NCBI RefSeq assembly: GCF_004353505.1
Contig: NZ_SMNQ01000014.1
Coordinates: 62,001-126,000, forward strand
Origin: Streptomyces sp. WAC05374
GTDB lineage: Bacteria; Actinomycetota; Actinomycetes; Streptomycetales; Streptomycetaceae
Reading direction: 5' to 3'
DNA: 64,000 nucleotides
The position numbers and the translations under genes were made by a program. Below the pieces are notes generated by a model. That model did not search any database. It saw only the letters and a program-made list of their open reading frames with translations, and was not told where the DNA came from. Of the stretch, positions 1 to 9,008 are shown piece by piece (the stretch's first letter is position 1; each line of letters starts with the position of its first letter).

Positions 1-2
1 TC

Positions 3-1175
3 GCGGGTGTCACCGTCGTCGCCGTCGAGCAGGCCGTCTCCGCCCCGTTCGCCACCCGCCAGCTCGCCGACCTGGGCGCCCGGGTCATCAAGATCGAGCG
101 CCCGGACGGCGGCGACTTCGCCCGCGGCTACGACACCGCGGCGGCCGGGCTGGCCTCGCACTTCGTCTGGTGCAACCGGGGCAAGGAGTCGGTCGCCGTG
201 GACCTGAAGGACCCGCGGGGCATCGCGGTGGTCCGCCGGCTGGTGGCGGGCGCCGACGTGTTCGTCCAGAACCTGGCGCAGGGGGCGGCGGCCCGGCTGG
301 GACTGGACGCCGCCACCCTGTGCGCGGCGCACCCCCGGCTGATCGCGGTGGACATCTCCGGGTACGGGGCCGGCGGCCCGTACGCGCACAAGCGGGCCTA
401 CGACATGCTCGTGCAGTGCGAGGCGGGGCTCGTGTCGGTGACCGGGACGCCGGACCAGCCGGTCAAGGCGGGTATCCCGGCGGCCGACATCGCGGCGGCC
501 ATGTACGCCTTCTCGGGCGTGCTGGCGGCGCTGCTGCGGCGGGCGACCACGGGGCGGGGCGGGCCGGTGGAGATCTCCATGCTGGAGTCGCTGGCCGAGT
601 GGATGGGGCATCCGCTGCACCACGGGATGCACGGGGGCACGGCCCCGGCGCGCACGGGAGTCGCCCACGCCGTCATCGCGCCGTACGACGCCTACGCGAC
701 GGCCGACGGCGGCCAGGTGCTGCTGTCGGTGCAGAACGACCGCGAGTGGAGCCGACTGGCCGCACAGGTGCTGGGCCGGCCGGAGCTGGGCGACGACCCG
801 GCGTTCGCCACCAACACGGCCCGGGTGGCGCACCGCGAGAAGACGGACGCGGTGGTGGCGGGGTCACTGGCCCTGCTGACCACGGCGGAGGCGGTGGCCC
901 GTCTGGAGGGGGCGGGCATCGCGTGCGCCCGCCTGAACACGGTCGCCGACGTGGCGGCCCATCCCCAGCTCGCGGCACGGGACCGGTGGCGGGAGGTGGA
1001 CACCGCGGTCGGCCCGCTGCGGGCGTTGCTCCCGCCGATCACCTTCCCCGATGGCGCCGAGGCGCGGATGGGCGCGGTGCCGGCACTGGGCCGGCACACG
1101 GACGAGGTACTGCGCGAGCTGGGCCTGACGGACGACGAGCGGGTGGCGCTGCGACGGGAGGGTGTGGTGGCCTGA
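3..1175 (+). CDS. CoA transferase family III (CaiB/BaiF), 5'-truncated by window edge
   Basis: The reading frame is open from the first complete codon to TGA, giving 390 residues; the true start lies left of the window. The visible N-terminus has the family's Rossmann-like opening (LADLGARVIKIERP), followed by KESVAVDLKDPRG and the HKRAYDMLVQ block. Its Asp, encoded at 402-404, is the expected aspartyl-CoA catalytic residue. Family III enzymes move CoA between carboxylic acids (formyl-, carnitinyl-, succinyl-CoA donors) in the cytoplasm. The substrate cannot be read from sequence. The visible length is close to the family's usual ~400 residues, so only the first few residues are missing. Confidence 0.9.
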   Translation, partial: AGVTVVAVEQAVSAPFATRQLADLGARVIKIERPDGGDFARGYDTAAAGLASHFVWCNRGKESVAVDLKDPRGIAVVRRLVAGADVFVQNLAQGAAARLGLDAATLCAAHPRLIAVDISGYGAGGPYAHKRAYDMLVQCEAGLVSVTGTPDQPVKAGIPAADIAAAMYAFSGVLAALLRRATTGRGGPVEISMLESLAEWMGHPLHHGMHGGTAPARTGVAHAVIAPYDAYATADGGQVLLSVQNDREWSRLAAQVLGRPELGDDPAFATNTARVAHREKTDAVVAGSLALLTTAEAVARLEGAGIACARLNTVADVAAHPQLAARDRWREVDTAVGPLRALLPPITFPDGAEARMGAVPALGRHTDEVLRELGLTDDERVALRREGVVA

Positions 1176-1279
1176 CGGGCTGCCCCACCCTCGCCGCCCC
1201 CGGACATCGCGGGGACGGCCGGGACGGCGGGGCGTCCGGACGCGTGGGACGGGGCGGGCCGGGCGTGCGGGCCCCGTCG

Positions 1280-1543
1280 TCAGGCGTGGTTGCCGAAGAG
1301 CGAGCGGCGCAGGCGGCGCAGCGGCGCGAAGAGCCTGACGCGCGCGCTCTTGCTGGTGCGGGTGTGGGCGACATCACGCGTCGTCAACTCCCGCATGAGC
1401 AGCGTCGCTTCGGCCGACTCACGACGCGGGACGGCCGGACCGCCCAGCACCGAGAGATGGCGGTCGAGGCGCGTGCTGGTCGCGCTGCTCCCGCACGTGA
1501 TCGCAGGCACCCGTGGCCTGCTGCGCACCGTTATCTGTTCCAT
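1280..1543 (-). CDS. Small basic protein of unknown function
   Basis: An 87-residue reading frame lies in the gap between the CoA transferase and the kinase. ATG at 1543 is preceded by GGGGAG at about 5 nt, a better start than the in-frame GTG at 1555. The product is Arg-rich, with a C-terminal half (LLMRELTTRD, then RLFAPLRRLRRSLFGNHA) that looks like a compact amphipathic basic segment. There is no signal peptide or membrane helix. From memory it resembles a small conserved Streptomyces protein, but I cannot name a family. It is divergent from the kinase at 1738. A chance frame remains possible in this GC-rich DNA. Confidence 0.5.
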   Translation of the reverse strand: MEQITVRSRPRVPAITCGSSATSTRLDRHLSVLGGPAVPRRESAEATLLMRELTTRDVAHTRTSKSARVRLFAPLRRLRRSLFGNHA

Positions 1544-1737
1544 GTCACTCCCCACCCGTACGAGGGCACCCGGCCGCTGCAGATTAACCCTATCCTCCCC
1601 GCATCACACGCGTGTATCCCGGTGGCGGGATTCACCACACATGTACGAGGGTTGACGACTACCCTCCGAATACAACTGATTTCAGCGCGAGTTGGACACG
1701 TTCCCCTTCGCGGCGGCTTGAGCTAGCTTGAGGTCCT

Positions 1738-3525
1738 ATGACCGAAGGGCCGGAAGCGGTACGGCGGGTGGCGGGGCGTTACCGATTGCTGGGTCCGCTG
1801 GGCAGGGGCGGCATGGGTGTCGTGTGGCGCGCGCGGGACGAGGTGCTCGGCCGCGAGGTCGCGGTCAAGGAGGTACGCGCGCCCGCCGGTTACGACTCCG
1901 CCGACGAGCGGCGGCTGTACGCGCGTCTGGAGCGGGAGGCGTGGGCGGCGGCCCGGGTGTCGCACCGGGGCGTGGTCACGGTGTACGACGTGGTGACCGA
2001 GGACGGCCGGCCCTGGATCGTGATGGAGCTGGTCCGGGGGCTGACGCTCGCCGAGACGCTGGACGCGGAGGGGCCCATGCCGCCGCGGCGGGCCGCCCGT
2101 GTCGGGGCGGAGGTGCTGGCCGCGCTGTGCGCCGCGCACGAGGCGGGGGTGCTGCACCGGGACGTGAAGCCGGCGAACGTCCTGCTGGCCAACGACGGCC
2201 GGGTGGTCCTGAGCGACTTCGGGATCGCGGCGGTGGAAGGCACGTCCCACCTCACCATGACCGGCGAGCTGATCGGCTCCCCCGACTTCCTGGCGCCCGA
2301 GCGGGCGCTGGGGCGGACGCCCGGCCCCGCCTCGGACCTGTGGTCGCTGGGCGTGCTGCTGTACGCGGCGGTGGAGGGCGGCACGCCGTTCCGGCGGGAC
2401 ACGCCGCTGGGCACGCTGCGGGCCGTGGTGGACGAGGAGCCGCCGCCACCGCGCCGGGCCGGTCCGCTGGCGCCGGTCGTCGAGGGGCTGCTGCGCAAGG
2501 ACCCGGCCGAGCGGCTCACGGCCGGGGAGGTTGGGCGCCTGTTGCGGGCCGTGGGCGCGGGCGGCGACCCGCGCACGGCTCCGGCCGGGACGGACGGCCC
2601 CGCCTTCGCCACGACGGTGGTGGCCGGGGACGCGGGCGTGTCCCCGGTCGGGGGCGCGGCCGCGGGCGGGGCCGGCACGGGTGCGGGCTCGGGTGCGGGC
2701 TCGGGTGCGGGCTCGCGTGCCGGCACGGGTGCGGGCTCGGGTGCGGGCTCGGGTGCGGCGACCACCGCGGTCGCCGGGCGGCCGGCCCCGGCGCGGCGCG
2801 CGGGCAGCGCGGTGGCGGCGGGTGCGGCCGCCCTGGTGCTCGTGGCCGCCGGGCTGGCGTACGCCCTGCTGCGGGACGACGATCCGGCCGCCCGGGGCAC
2901 CGGCGCGGGCGCCACCCCGCCGCGTGTGACGGCCACGCCGGGCGGCACGCCGAGCGGCGGCGGAGGGACCGGGGACGCGGCCCCGCCGTCCCGGACGGCC
3001 GCGCGGTCCGCGCCGTCCGTGCACGTCGACGCCCGGGCGCTGCGCGGCAGTTACGTCGGGACGTGTCCGCCCCCGGAGGCGGAGGCGCCGTCCTTCCGCG
3101 CGACGATCACCGTGAGCCGCACGCCCGCCTCCGTCGGCTACCGGTGGGTGACGGAGAGCGGCGAGGGCACCGCCCCGGGCTGGCGGACGGCCGAGTTCGG
3201 CTCCGGCGGGGGGACCGTACGCGAGGTGGAGCACACGGAGCGGGCGTACGGGTGGCACGGGACGCACCGCGACCGGGTCCGGGTGGAGGTCCGGAGCCCG
3301 GCCGGGGCGCATTCCGGTTGGGTGGGTTTCTCGGTGACGTGCCGGGACGCGGACCCGCCGGGCGGGACGCCCACGGGTGGGACCCCCACCGGTGGGACGC
3401 CCACGGGCTCCCCGGCCGGCGGGACGCCCACCGCCACCCCGACGGACGGCACCCCGTCCGCCACTCACGGGGTCACGTCACCGAGCGCCGCGCCTTACAG
3501 AGCGCCCCTGAAGGAGGGCAGGTAG
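1738..3525 (+). CDS. Membrane-anchored serine/threonine protein kinase (PknB-like)
   Basis: A 595-residue Hanks-type kinase. The N-terminal ~270 residues carry the glycine loop GRGGMGVVW, the VAIK-type lysine in EVAVKEV, the catalytic loop HRDVKPANVLL (His at residue 140) and DFG in SDFGIAAVEG. A Gly/Ala/Ser-rich linker (~300-345) is encoded by a 12-bp tandem repeat. A single transmembrane helix follows at ~355-378 (AVAAGAAALVLVAAGLAYALL). The outer C-terminal region (~415-530) contains GSYVGTCPPP and a second Cys (SVTCRD), which may pair. It ends in GGTPT repeats. It likely phosphorylates cytoplasmic substrates in response to an unknown cell-surface signal. Its last 31 nt overlap the convergent SGNH gene. 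Confidence 0.92.
   Translation: MTEGPEAVRRVAGRYRLLGPLGRGGMGVVWRARDEVLGREVAVKEVRAPAGYDSADERRLYARLEREAWAAARVSHRGVVTVYDVVTEDGRPWIVMELVRGLTLAETLDAEGPMPPRRAARVGAEVLAALCAAHEAGVLHRDVKPANVLLANDGRVVLSDFGIAAVEGTSHLTMTGELIGSPDFLAPERALGRTPGPASDLWSLGVLLYAAVEGGTPFRRDTPLGTLRAVVDEEPPPPRRAGPLAPVVEGLLRKDPAERLTAGEVGRLLRAVGAGGDPRTAPAGTDGPAFATTVVAGDAGVSPVGGAAAGGAGTGAGSGAGSGAGSRAGTGAGSGAGSGAATTAVAGRPAPARRAGSAVAAGAAALVLVAAGLAYALLRDDDPAARGTGAGATPPRVTATPGGTPSGGGGTGDAAPPSRTAARSAPSVHVDARALRGSYVGTCPPPEAEAPSFRATITVSRTPASVGYRWVTESGEGTAPGWRTAEFGSGGGTVREVEHTERAYGWHGTHRDRVRVEVRSPAGAHSGWVGFSVTCRDADPPGGTPTGGTPTGGTPTGSPAGGTPTATPTDGTPSATHGVTSPSAAPYRAPLKEGR
2675..2757 (+). repeat. 12-bp tandem repeat inside the kinase linker
   Basis: The unit GGTGCGGGCTCG and variants recurs in frame, encoding GAGSGAG runs in the juxtamembrane linker of the kinase. 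A second run encoding GGTPT lies near 3355-3430. Both are slippage-prone low-complexity segments likely to vary in length between strains. Confidence 0.85.
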
Positions 3526-4304
3526 CCACCGGACTGTCCGGCGGCCGTGGGGTGGTAGGAATCGCCGATGTTGAGCCAGTTCACGCTGTGCAGCCAGGAC
3601 GCGCCCGAGCAGATCTCATGGCCGGTGAAGGCCGGGGTGACGTCGGCGAAGGTGTAGCCGTGGTCGGCGGCGCGCTTGGCGGTCGCCGCGTTGAGGTGGT
3701 CGGCGCCGCCGTTGATGGCGCGGCGTTCGTTCTCACTGAGGCCGGCGATGCAGCTCCCGCCGATCTTGTAGAAGCGGGGGTAGCCGAGGACGACCACCCG
3801 TGCGGACGGCGCCTTGGATCTGATCGCCGAGTACACCGAGTCGAGCCGGCCGGGCAGGGTGGTGTCGACATAGCGCTTCGCCTCGTTGACGCGGGCGATG
3901 CAGGTGGCCTCGGACTGGAGGACGCAGGTGGTCATGACGTCGGCGAAGCCCGCGTCATTGCCGCCCACGGTGAGGGAGACGAGATCGGTGGCGGTGGACA
4001 GCGGACCGAGCTGATTGGCCGTCACGTCGTTGGTGCGGGCGCCTGAGCAGGCGGTGAAGGCGAACGACGAGGGGGAATTGGCGGCCGCCCAGAGGGCGGG
4101 ATAGGCGCGGGGAGTGCGCTTGCAGTCGCCGCTGGAGCTGTCGTAGCCGCCGGCGCCGACTCCGGAGGAGTACGAGTCGCCGAGCGCCACGTAGTCGAGG
4201 GCTGCGGCCGATGCGGTGGCGTGCGCCGCCCCCGCCCCGGTGAGGGTCAGGACGGCGCCGAGGAGGAGCGAGGTCGAGAATGCCGCGGCTCGGGACAGTT
4301 TCAT
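3495..4304 (-). CDS. Secreted SGNH/GDSL-family esterase or lipase
   Basis: A 269-residue secreted hydrolase. ATG at 4304 follows GGGAGG at ~6 nt. A longer frame to 4673 exists but would put non-signal sequence before a perfect signal peptide (MKLSRAAAFSTSLLLGAVLT...AHA, ~29 residues). SGNH blocks are clear: GDSYSSG with Ser44, GGND, and SYHPT near the C-terminus carrying the catalytic His. Six Cys in the mature protein probably form three disulfides, as in Streptomyces SGNH lipases. It should hydrolyse ester-linked lipid or acyl substrates outside the cell. The stop codon lies inside the 3' end of the convergent kinase gene (31-nt overlap). Confidence 0.9.
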   Translation of the reverse strand: MKLSRAAAFSTSLLLGAVLTLTGAGAAHATASAAALDYVALGDSYSSGVGAGGYDSSSGDCKRTPRAYPALWAAANSPSSFAFTACSGARTNDVTANQLGPLSTATDLVSLTVGGNDAGFADVMTTCVLQSEATCIARVNEAKRYVDTTLPGRLDSVYSAIRSKAPSARVVVLGYPRFYKIGGSCIAGLSENERRAINGGADHLNAATAKRAADHGYTFADVTPAFTGHEICSGASWLHSVNWLNIGDSYHPTAAGQSGGYLPSFRGAL

Positions 4305-5176
4305 GGAACCTCCCTTTGGCAGGATTTCTGCCTGAAAATTTCGTAGCAGCCTGCAGTGTCCATGCCAATAGCCGTGCGTGGCGTGTTGTTGACGCCGAGT
4401 CAAAATGTAGCCGCCCTCGAGGTCCGTTTTCCGGAATTTTGCCGGCAAGTCACCCATGCGGAGCGTGACGTGACGGCACGACGCCCCACCGCCGCGCGCC
4501 GGTGCGGCGGCGGGTGTGACGGTGACGGCTGTGACTGCGGCCGGGTTCCGCGGGAGGCTGCCGGCCACGGCTCGCCGCCGCACGCTTCCGTCCGCCCCCC
4601 CCTCTCGCCCACCGCGCCGGCTCCCGGGTCCGCCGCGGCGCCGCACCGCCCCGGACGCCACCGCCACGGACACCCTTCACCCCCGTACGACGCAAGGCCA
4701 TTTCCTGACGCGGAAATTCGCAGAAGTACCTCGCGCCACAATTCCCCCGTACGCCGGAAGGATCTCCTTCTGCTTTTCCGACGGGAACTGATCGGACCCG
4801 TACGGCGTCTTTGTGGCAGTCCGTCAAAGTACGGTCAAAGAAGCAAAAAATGGAGCCTCGGCCCAGGTCTTGCCATACAGTCCCGATTATCAATACCGTC
4901 GTACATCCACCCGCACCGGTCCATCACGCAAGGCGGCTCAAGGGGAGGGCTCACGTGCCGCGATGGCTCCGGAGCGGGGCGCGGTAGGGGGGTGCCGCGC
5001 TCGGTGACGTTTCCCGTGCCGAGGCGCGAACCGCGCGCGGCCGAATTACCGCTCACCCGTCACTCACGGAGATCCATTCCGTCATGGGACGAGTGAGGAC
5101 AACCCCCCTTTCGAACCGGATACTCAGCCGGACCGCCCGGGGGTGGGCGGTCCACCGGACGAGAGGGAAATGACCC
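4305..5176. other. 872-nt intergenic region, no supported gene
   Basis: This separates the divergent esterase and glycosyltransferase genes. It holds a small hairpin GGCAG/CTGCC just upstream of the esterase start (about 4319-4336), an inverted repeat TTGAC-N5-GTCAA at 4389-4403, and two direct GTCAAAG heptamers with 11-nt periodicity at 4823-4829 and 4834-4840. Those heptamers lie in an unusually A/T-rich stretch (4820-4915) that probably holds the promoter of the glycosyltransferase operon. The open frames here lack ribosome sites and typical codon bias. Confidence 0.6.
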
Positions 5177-6007
5177 ATGAGCTCCTTCGTGCGCCCGGCC
5201 GCCGGCGATGCCGTCGACTCGGAAAGCGGCCGAATAGCCGCCCAGTACCGGGCCATCACGTCCCACCTCGCCATCACTCCGCCGGTGAGCGTGGTGATTC
5301 CGGCGATGAACGAGGCGGAGAACCTTCCGTACGTCTTCAAGACCCTGCCCGACTGGATTCACGAAGTGGTCCTCGTCGACGGCAATTCCACCGACGACAC
5401 CGTCGACGTCGCCCGTGGGCTGCGGCCCGACGTCAAGGTCGTCAAGCAGGCCGGCAAGGGCAAGGGCGACGCCCTCATCAGCGGCTTCGCCGCCTGCACC
5501 GGCGACATCATCGTGATGGTCGACGCCGACGGCTCGGCCGACGGCCAGGAGATCGTGTCGTACGTCTCCGCCCTCGTCGGCGGCGCCGACTTCGCCAAGG
5601 GCTCCCGCTTCGCCAACGGCGGCGGCACGGACGACATGACCCCGGTCCGCAGGCTGGGCAACCGCCTGCTGTGCGCCGTCGTCAACGCCAAGTTCGGCGC
5701 CCGGTACACCGACCTCTGCTACGGCTACAACGCCTTCTGGCGCCACTGCCTCGACGAGATCACCCTCGACTGCACCGGCTTCGAGATCGAGACCCTGATC
5801 AACATCAGGGTCGTCAAGGCGGGCCTGCGGGTCCAGGAGGTGCCCAGCCACGAGTACCTGCGCATCCACGGCGTCAGCAACCTCAACGCCGTCCGCGACG
5901 GCATCCGCGTCCTGAAGGTGATCCTGCGGGAGAAGGGCGTCCGCCGCGCCGAGCGCCGCCGCGCGGCCGACTTCTCGGTGAGCGTGCCCCGGGGTGAGCT
6001 CCGTTGA
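5177..6007 (+). CDS. Family 2 glycosyltransferase (dolichol-phosphate-mannose-synthase-like)
   Basis: A 276-residue GT-A fold enzyme. It opens with VSVVIPAMNEAENL, followed by EVVLVDGNSTDDT and the metal-binding DxD region IVMVDADGSAD (~residues 112-122). It ends without membrane helices, so it is a soluble or peripheral member of the DPM1-like branch that moves a sugar from a nucleotide donor to a lipid or surface acceptor. It begins an operon: its TGA (6005-6007) overlaps the TTG start of the next glycosyltransferase, which in turn overlaps a polysaccharide deacetylase. The set is probably for a surface polysaccharide or glycolipid. Confidence 0.9.
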   Translation: MSSFVRPAAGDAVDSESGRIAAQYRAITSHLAITPPVSVVIPAMNEAENLPYVFKTLPDWIHEVVLVDGNSTDDTVDVARGLRPDVKVVKQAGKGKGDALISGFAACTGDIIVMVDADGSADGQEIVSYVSALVGGADFAKGSRFANGGGTDDMTPVRRLGNRLLCAVVNAKFGARYTDLCYGYNAFWRHCLDEITLDCTGFEIETLINIRVVKAGLRVQEVPSHEYLRIHGVSNLNAVRDGIRVLKVILREKGVRRAERRRAADFSVSVPRGELR

Positions 6008-6990
6008 GAGGGCGCCGGTTCTCGGTGGTGATCTGCGCGTACACCGATGACCGCTGGGAGGACGTCCTCGCGGCGGTCGAGTCGGTGCGCCGGCAGTCGC
6101 TGCCCGCCCTGGAGACGCTGCTGGTGGTCGACCACAACGAGCCGCTGCGCGAGCGGCTCGCCGCGCGGTACGCGGACGCCGGCGAGGAGGTGCGGGTGCT
6201 CGCCAACGCGGGCCCCCGCGGCCTCTCGGCCGGCCGCAACACCGGGATCGCCGCCGCGCGCGGCGACATCGTCGCCTTCCTCGACGACGACGCCGTGGCC
6301 GAGCGGGACTGGCTGCGGTGGTTCGACGCGGCCTACGACGACCCCCGGGTGGTGGCCGTCGGCGGGCGGACCGTGCCGGCCTGGGCGGCGGGGCGGCGCC
6401 CCACCTGGTTCCCCGAGGAGTTCGACTGGGTCGTCGGCTGCACCTACCGGGGGCTGCCGGCCGGGCGGGTGCGGGTGCGCAACGTCCTGGGCGGCAACGC
6501 CTCCTTCCGGCGCGGCGCGTTCGACGCGGCGGGCGGGTTCGCCACCGGCATCGGGCGGGGCGGGGACGCCCGGCCGCTGGGCTGCGAGGAGACGGAGCTG
6601 TGCATCCGGCTCGGCAAGGCCCTTCCGGACGCCGTCCTGCTCATCGACGACCGGGCGGTGATCCACCACAAGGTCCCGGCCGCCCGCGCGACGTACCGCT
6701 ACTTCCGCGCCCGCGCCTACGCCGAGGGCCTGTCCAAGGCGCTCGTCGCCCGCAGCGTCGGCGCGGGCAAGGGGCTGGAGACGGAGCGGCGGTACACCAC
6801 CCGGGTGCTGCCCGCCGGAGTGGCGCGCGGCCTGCGGGACTTCCTGCTGGCCCGTCCCGGCGGCGCCGGACGGGCGGGCGCCATCGTCACCGGTGTGGTG
6901 GTGGCCGCCGGGGGCTACCTGCGCGGGTCCCTGCGGACCCGCCGCGAGGGCGGCGGCTTCTCGTACGGGCCGGTCGGGGCCCCGTCATGA
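6004..6990 (+). CDS. Family 2 glycosyltransferase
   Basis: A 328-residue GT2 enzyme starting at TTG 6004, which shares bases with the preceding TGA. The N-terminus is RFSVVICAYTDDRW, with the donor-site Asp in LLVVDHN, then GLSAGRNTGIAAARGDIVAFLDDDA as two consecutive motifs ending in the DDD metal-binding triplet. The acceptor-domain signature ED/EE appears as LGCEETELCIR. It likely extends a surface glycan. The overlap at both ends points to translational coupling with the genes at 5177 and 6987. The acceptor is unknown. Confidence 0.9.
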   Translation: MRGRRFSVVICAYTDDRWEDVLAAVESVRRQSLPALETLLVVDHNEPLRERLAARYADAGEEVRVLANAGPRGLSAGRNTGIAAARGDIVAFLDDDAVAERDWLRWFDAAYDDPRVVAVGGRTVPAWAAGRRPTWFPEEFDWVVGCTYRGLPAGRVRVRNVLGGNASFRRGAFDAAGGFATGIGRGGDARPLGCEETELCIRLGKALPDAVLLIDDRAVIHHKVPAARATYRYFRARAYAEGLSKALVARSVGAGKGLETERRYTTRVLPAGVARGLRDFLLARPGGAGRAGAIVTGVVVAAGGYLRGSLRTRREGGGFSYGPVGAPS

Positions 6991-7784
6991 CCGGCCCCGT
7001 CCCGGTCCTGATGTACCACGCCGTGGGGCACCGGCCCGCGCGGGCGGCGTACGGGCTGTCCGTCTCGCCGGAGGCGTTCACCGCGCAGATGGCGCTGCTC
7101 GGCGAGCGCGGGTTCACCCCGGTCACCACGGCACGGCTCGGGCACGCGTGGCGGACCGGCGCCCCGCTGCCGGACCGCCCGGTGGTGATCACCTTCGACG
7201 ACGGGTACGAGGGGGTGCACCGGCACGCCCTGCCGGTGCTGGCCGGGCACGGCTTCGCGGCCACCCTGTTCGTCTCCACGGGGTGGCTGCGCGGCCCGTA
7301 CGCCGGGAGCGGGGCGCCCGACACCATGCTCGACTGGGACCAGGTGCGGGAACTGGCCGCCGCGGGCACCGAGATCGGCGGCCACAGCCACACCCATCCG
7401 CAGCTCGACCAGCTCGGCGACGAACGGCTCCGATCGGAGGCCGTGCGGTGCCGGGAGATCATCGCCGAGCAGCTCGGCACGGCGCCCGTCTCGTTCGCCT
7501 ACCCCTACGGCTACTCCAGCCGGCGGGTGCGGGAGGCGGTCCGCCGGGCCGGGTTCGCGCAGGCACTGGCCGTCGGCAACGCGCTGGCGCGGCGCGCCCA
7601 GGGCCCGTACGCCCTGCGCCGGGTGACGGTGCGCCGGGCGACGGACATCGAGCGGTTCGGGCGCCTGGTCGAGGGCCGGGACGTGGGGCGGGAGTTCGCC
7701 CGCGACCGGGCGCTGACCAAGGGGTACGCGGTGGTGCGGCGCGCCCGGCGGGCGGCCGACGTGCTGGTCCGCACGCGGACGTAA
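6987..7784 (+). CDS. Polysaccharide deacetylase (NodB/CE4 family)
   Basis: 265 residues, with ATG at 6987 overlapping the previous gene's TGA (ATGA). The CE4 motifs are visible: motif 1 VVITFDDGYEG (catalytic and metal Asp pair), motif 2 GGHSHTHPQL (HxxxH metal ligands) and a later FAYPYGYSS (motif 3-like). The protein lacks a signal peptide. The family removes N- or O-acetyl groups from glycans such as chito-oligomers, peptidoglycan or exopolysaccharides. Together with the two GT2 enzymes it forms a three-gene glycan assembly and modification unit. Confidence 0.92.
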   Translation: MTGPVPVLMYHAVGHRPARAAYGLSVSPEAFTAQMALLGERGFTPVTTARLGHAWRTGAPLPDRPVVITFDDGYEGVHRHALPVLAGHGFAATLFVSTGWLRGPYAGSGAPDTMLDWDQVRELAAAGTEIGGHSHTHPQLDQLGDERLRSEAVRCREIIAEQLGTAPVSFAYPYGYSSRRVREAVRRAGFAQALAVGNALARRAQGPYALRRVTVRRATDIERFGRLVEGRDVGREFARDRALTKGYAVVRRARRAADVLVRTRT

Positions 7785-7825
7785 ACCCCGTGCGGGGAAC
7801 GCGGGTGTGCCGGATCATGGGGCGC

Positions 7826-8920
7826 ATGTCAGCCAACCCTCATGAGGCCCTGCCGATCCGGCTCACCGTCGACGACAGCGATTCCCCCGCCGATGTCGTC
7901 GACGCGCTGTTCCTCGGGCGCTTCGCGACGGGCGAGCAGCCGCACGCGCACAGTTCCACCCTCGACCGCGTCAAGCCCGGCGCGACCCTGCTCCCGCCGG
8001 GCGCCGCGGTGCTGCGCTCCGCCCGCGACGACGACCGCAGCGCCACGCTCGCGGAGGGCGACGGCTGGACGCTGCTGGTCTCCCGGTGGAACCGTGGTGC
8101 GGACGTCACGGTCACGGCGGTCGACCCCGAGCTGGCGAGGACCGTCCTGGCCCGGGCGACGGACGGGGCCAAAGACGACCCGGAGCCGCAGCCGGACAAC
8201 GTGACCATGGGCTTCTGGTACGTGTCCCCGCGCCGTGGCCCGCACCGCACGACGCGCCGGATCGCCGCCGGGTCGTGGGAGGAGATCCGGCCCAACTACA
8301 CGGCGCCGGTGGCCGACGCGATGGACCGGCTGATGAAGCTCACCCCGGACGACATCGCGGGCCGGCTGCTGCTCCTGCACGGCCCGCCGGGCACCGGCAA
8401 GACGTCGGCGCTGCGGACGCTGGCCCGGTCGTGGCGCGACTGGTGCCAGGTGGACTGCGTGCTCGACCCGGAGCGGCTGTTCAGCGACGTCGGGTACCTG
8501 ATGGACATCGCGATCGGCGAGGACGAGGGCACCGCCAAGGGCCGCTGGCGGCTGCTGCTCCTGGAGGACTGCGACGAGCTGATCCGGGGGGAGGCCAAGC
8601 ACACGGCCGGGCAGGCGCTGTCCCGGCTGCTGAACCTGACGGACGGTCTGCTGGGCCAGGGGCGCAACGTCCTGGTCGGGGTCACCACCAACGAGGACCT
8701 CGAGCGCCTGCACCCGGCGGTGGTCCGCCCCGGCCGCTGCCTGGCCCGCATCGAGGTCGGCCCGCTGACCCGCCCGGAGGCGGTGTCCTGGCTCGGCACC
8801 GAGGAGGGCGTGGGCCGGGACGGGGCGACGCTGGCCGAGCTGTTCGCGCTGCGCCGGGGCACGAGCCCGGCGGCGGTCCCGGAGCAGGCGCGGGGCGGGG
8901 ACGCGGGGCTGTACCTGTAG
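7826..8920 (+). CDS. DUF5925-type AAA ATPase
   Basis: A 364-residue protein. The N-terminal ~170 residues match what I remember as the DUF5925 region of actinobacteria. The C-terminal half is an AAA+ ATPase with Walker A GPPGTGKTS, Walker B LLLLEDCDEL and a sensor region GVTTNEDL followed by the arginine-rich RPGRCLARIEVG. The start is uncertain between in-frame ATGs at 7817 and 7826; the second gives MSANPHEAL, which I recall as the common N-terminus. The function is unknown, and the ATPase suggests remodelling of a protein or nucleic acid complex. It lies 41 nt after the deacetylase, possibly in the same transcript. Confidence 0.88.
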   Translation: MSANPHEALPIRLTVDDSDSPADVVDALFLGRFATGEQPHAHSSTLDRVKPGATLLPPGAAVLRSARDDDRSATLAEGDGWTLLVSRWNRGADVTVTAVDPELARTVLARATDGAKDDPEPQPDNVTMGFWYVSPRRGPHRTTRRIAAGSWEEIRPNYTAPVADAMDRLMKLTPDDIAGRLLLLHGPPGTGKTSALRTLARSWRDWCQVDCVLDPERLFSDVGYLMDIAIGEDEGTAKGRWRLLLLEDCDELIRGEAKHTAGQALSRLLNLTDGLLGQGRNVLVGVTTNEDLERLHPAVVRPGRCLARIEVGPLTRPEAVSWLGTEEGVGRDGATLAELFALRRGTSPAAVPEQARGGDAGLYL

Positions 8921-9008
8921 TCCCGATCCGCCCGCCCGGTCCCCATCCCGGTCCGCCCGCCCGGTCCCCATCCCGGTCCCCATCCCGGTCCGCCCGCCCG
9001 GTCCCGGT
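8921..9008. repeat. Short GC-rich direct repeats between convergent genes
   Basis: The whole 88-bp gap is built from a ~25-bp unit made of CCGCCCGCCCGGT and CCCCATCCCGGT. It occurs about three times, with one extra partial copy of the second half. It separates the AAA ATPase from the convergent GntR gene. A folded C-rich/G-rich structure or terminator role is possible; slippage is the simplest origin. Confidence 0.85.

Noticed and set aside
4516..4791. Small plus-strand frame in the 4.3-5.2 kb gap
   Set aside because: It has Arg/Pro-rich low-complexity sequence, no ribosome site and no conservation signs.
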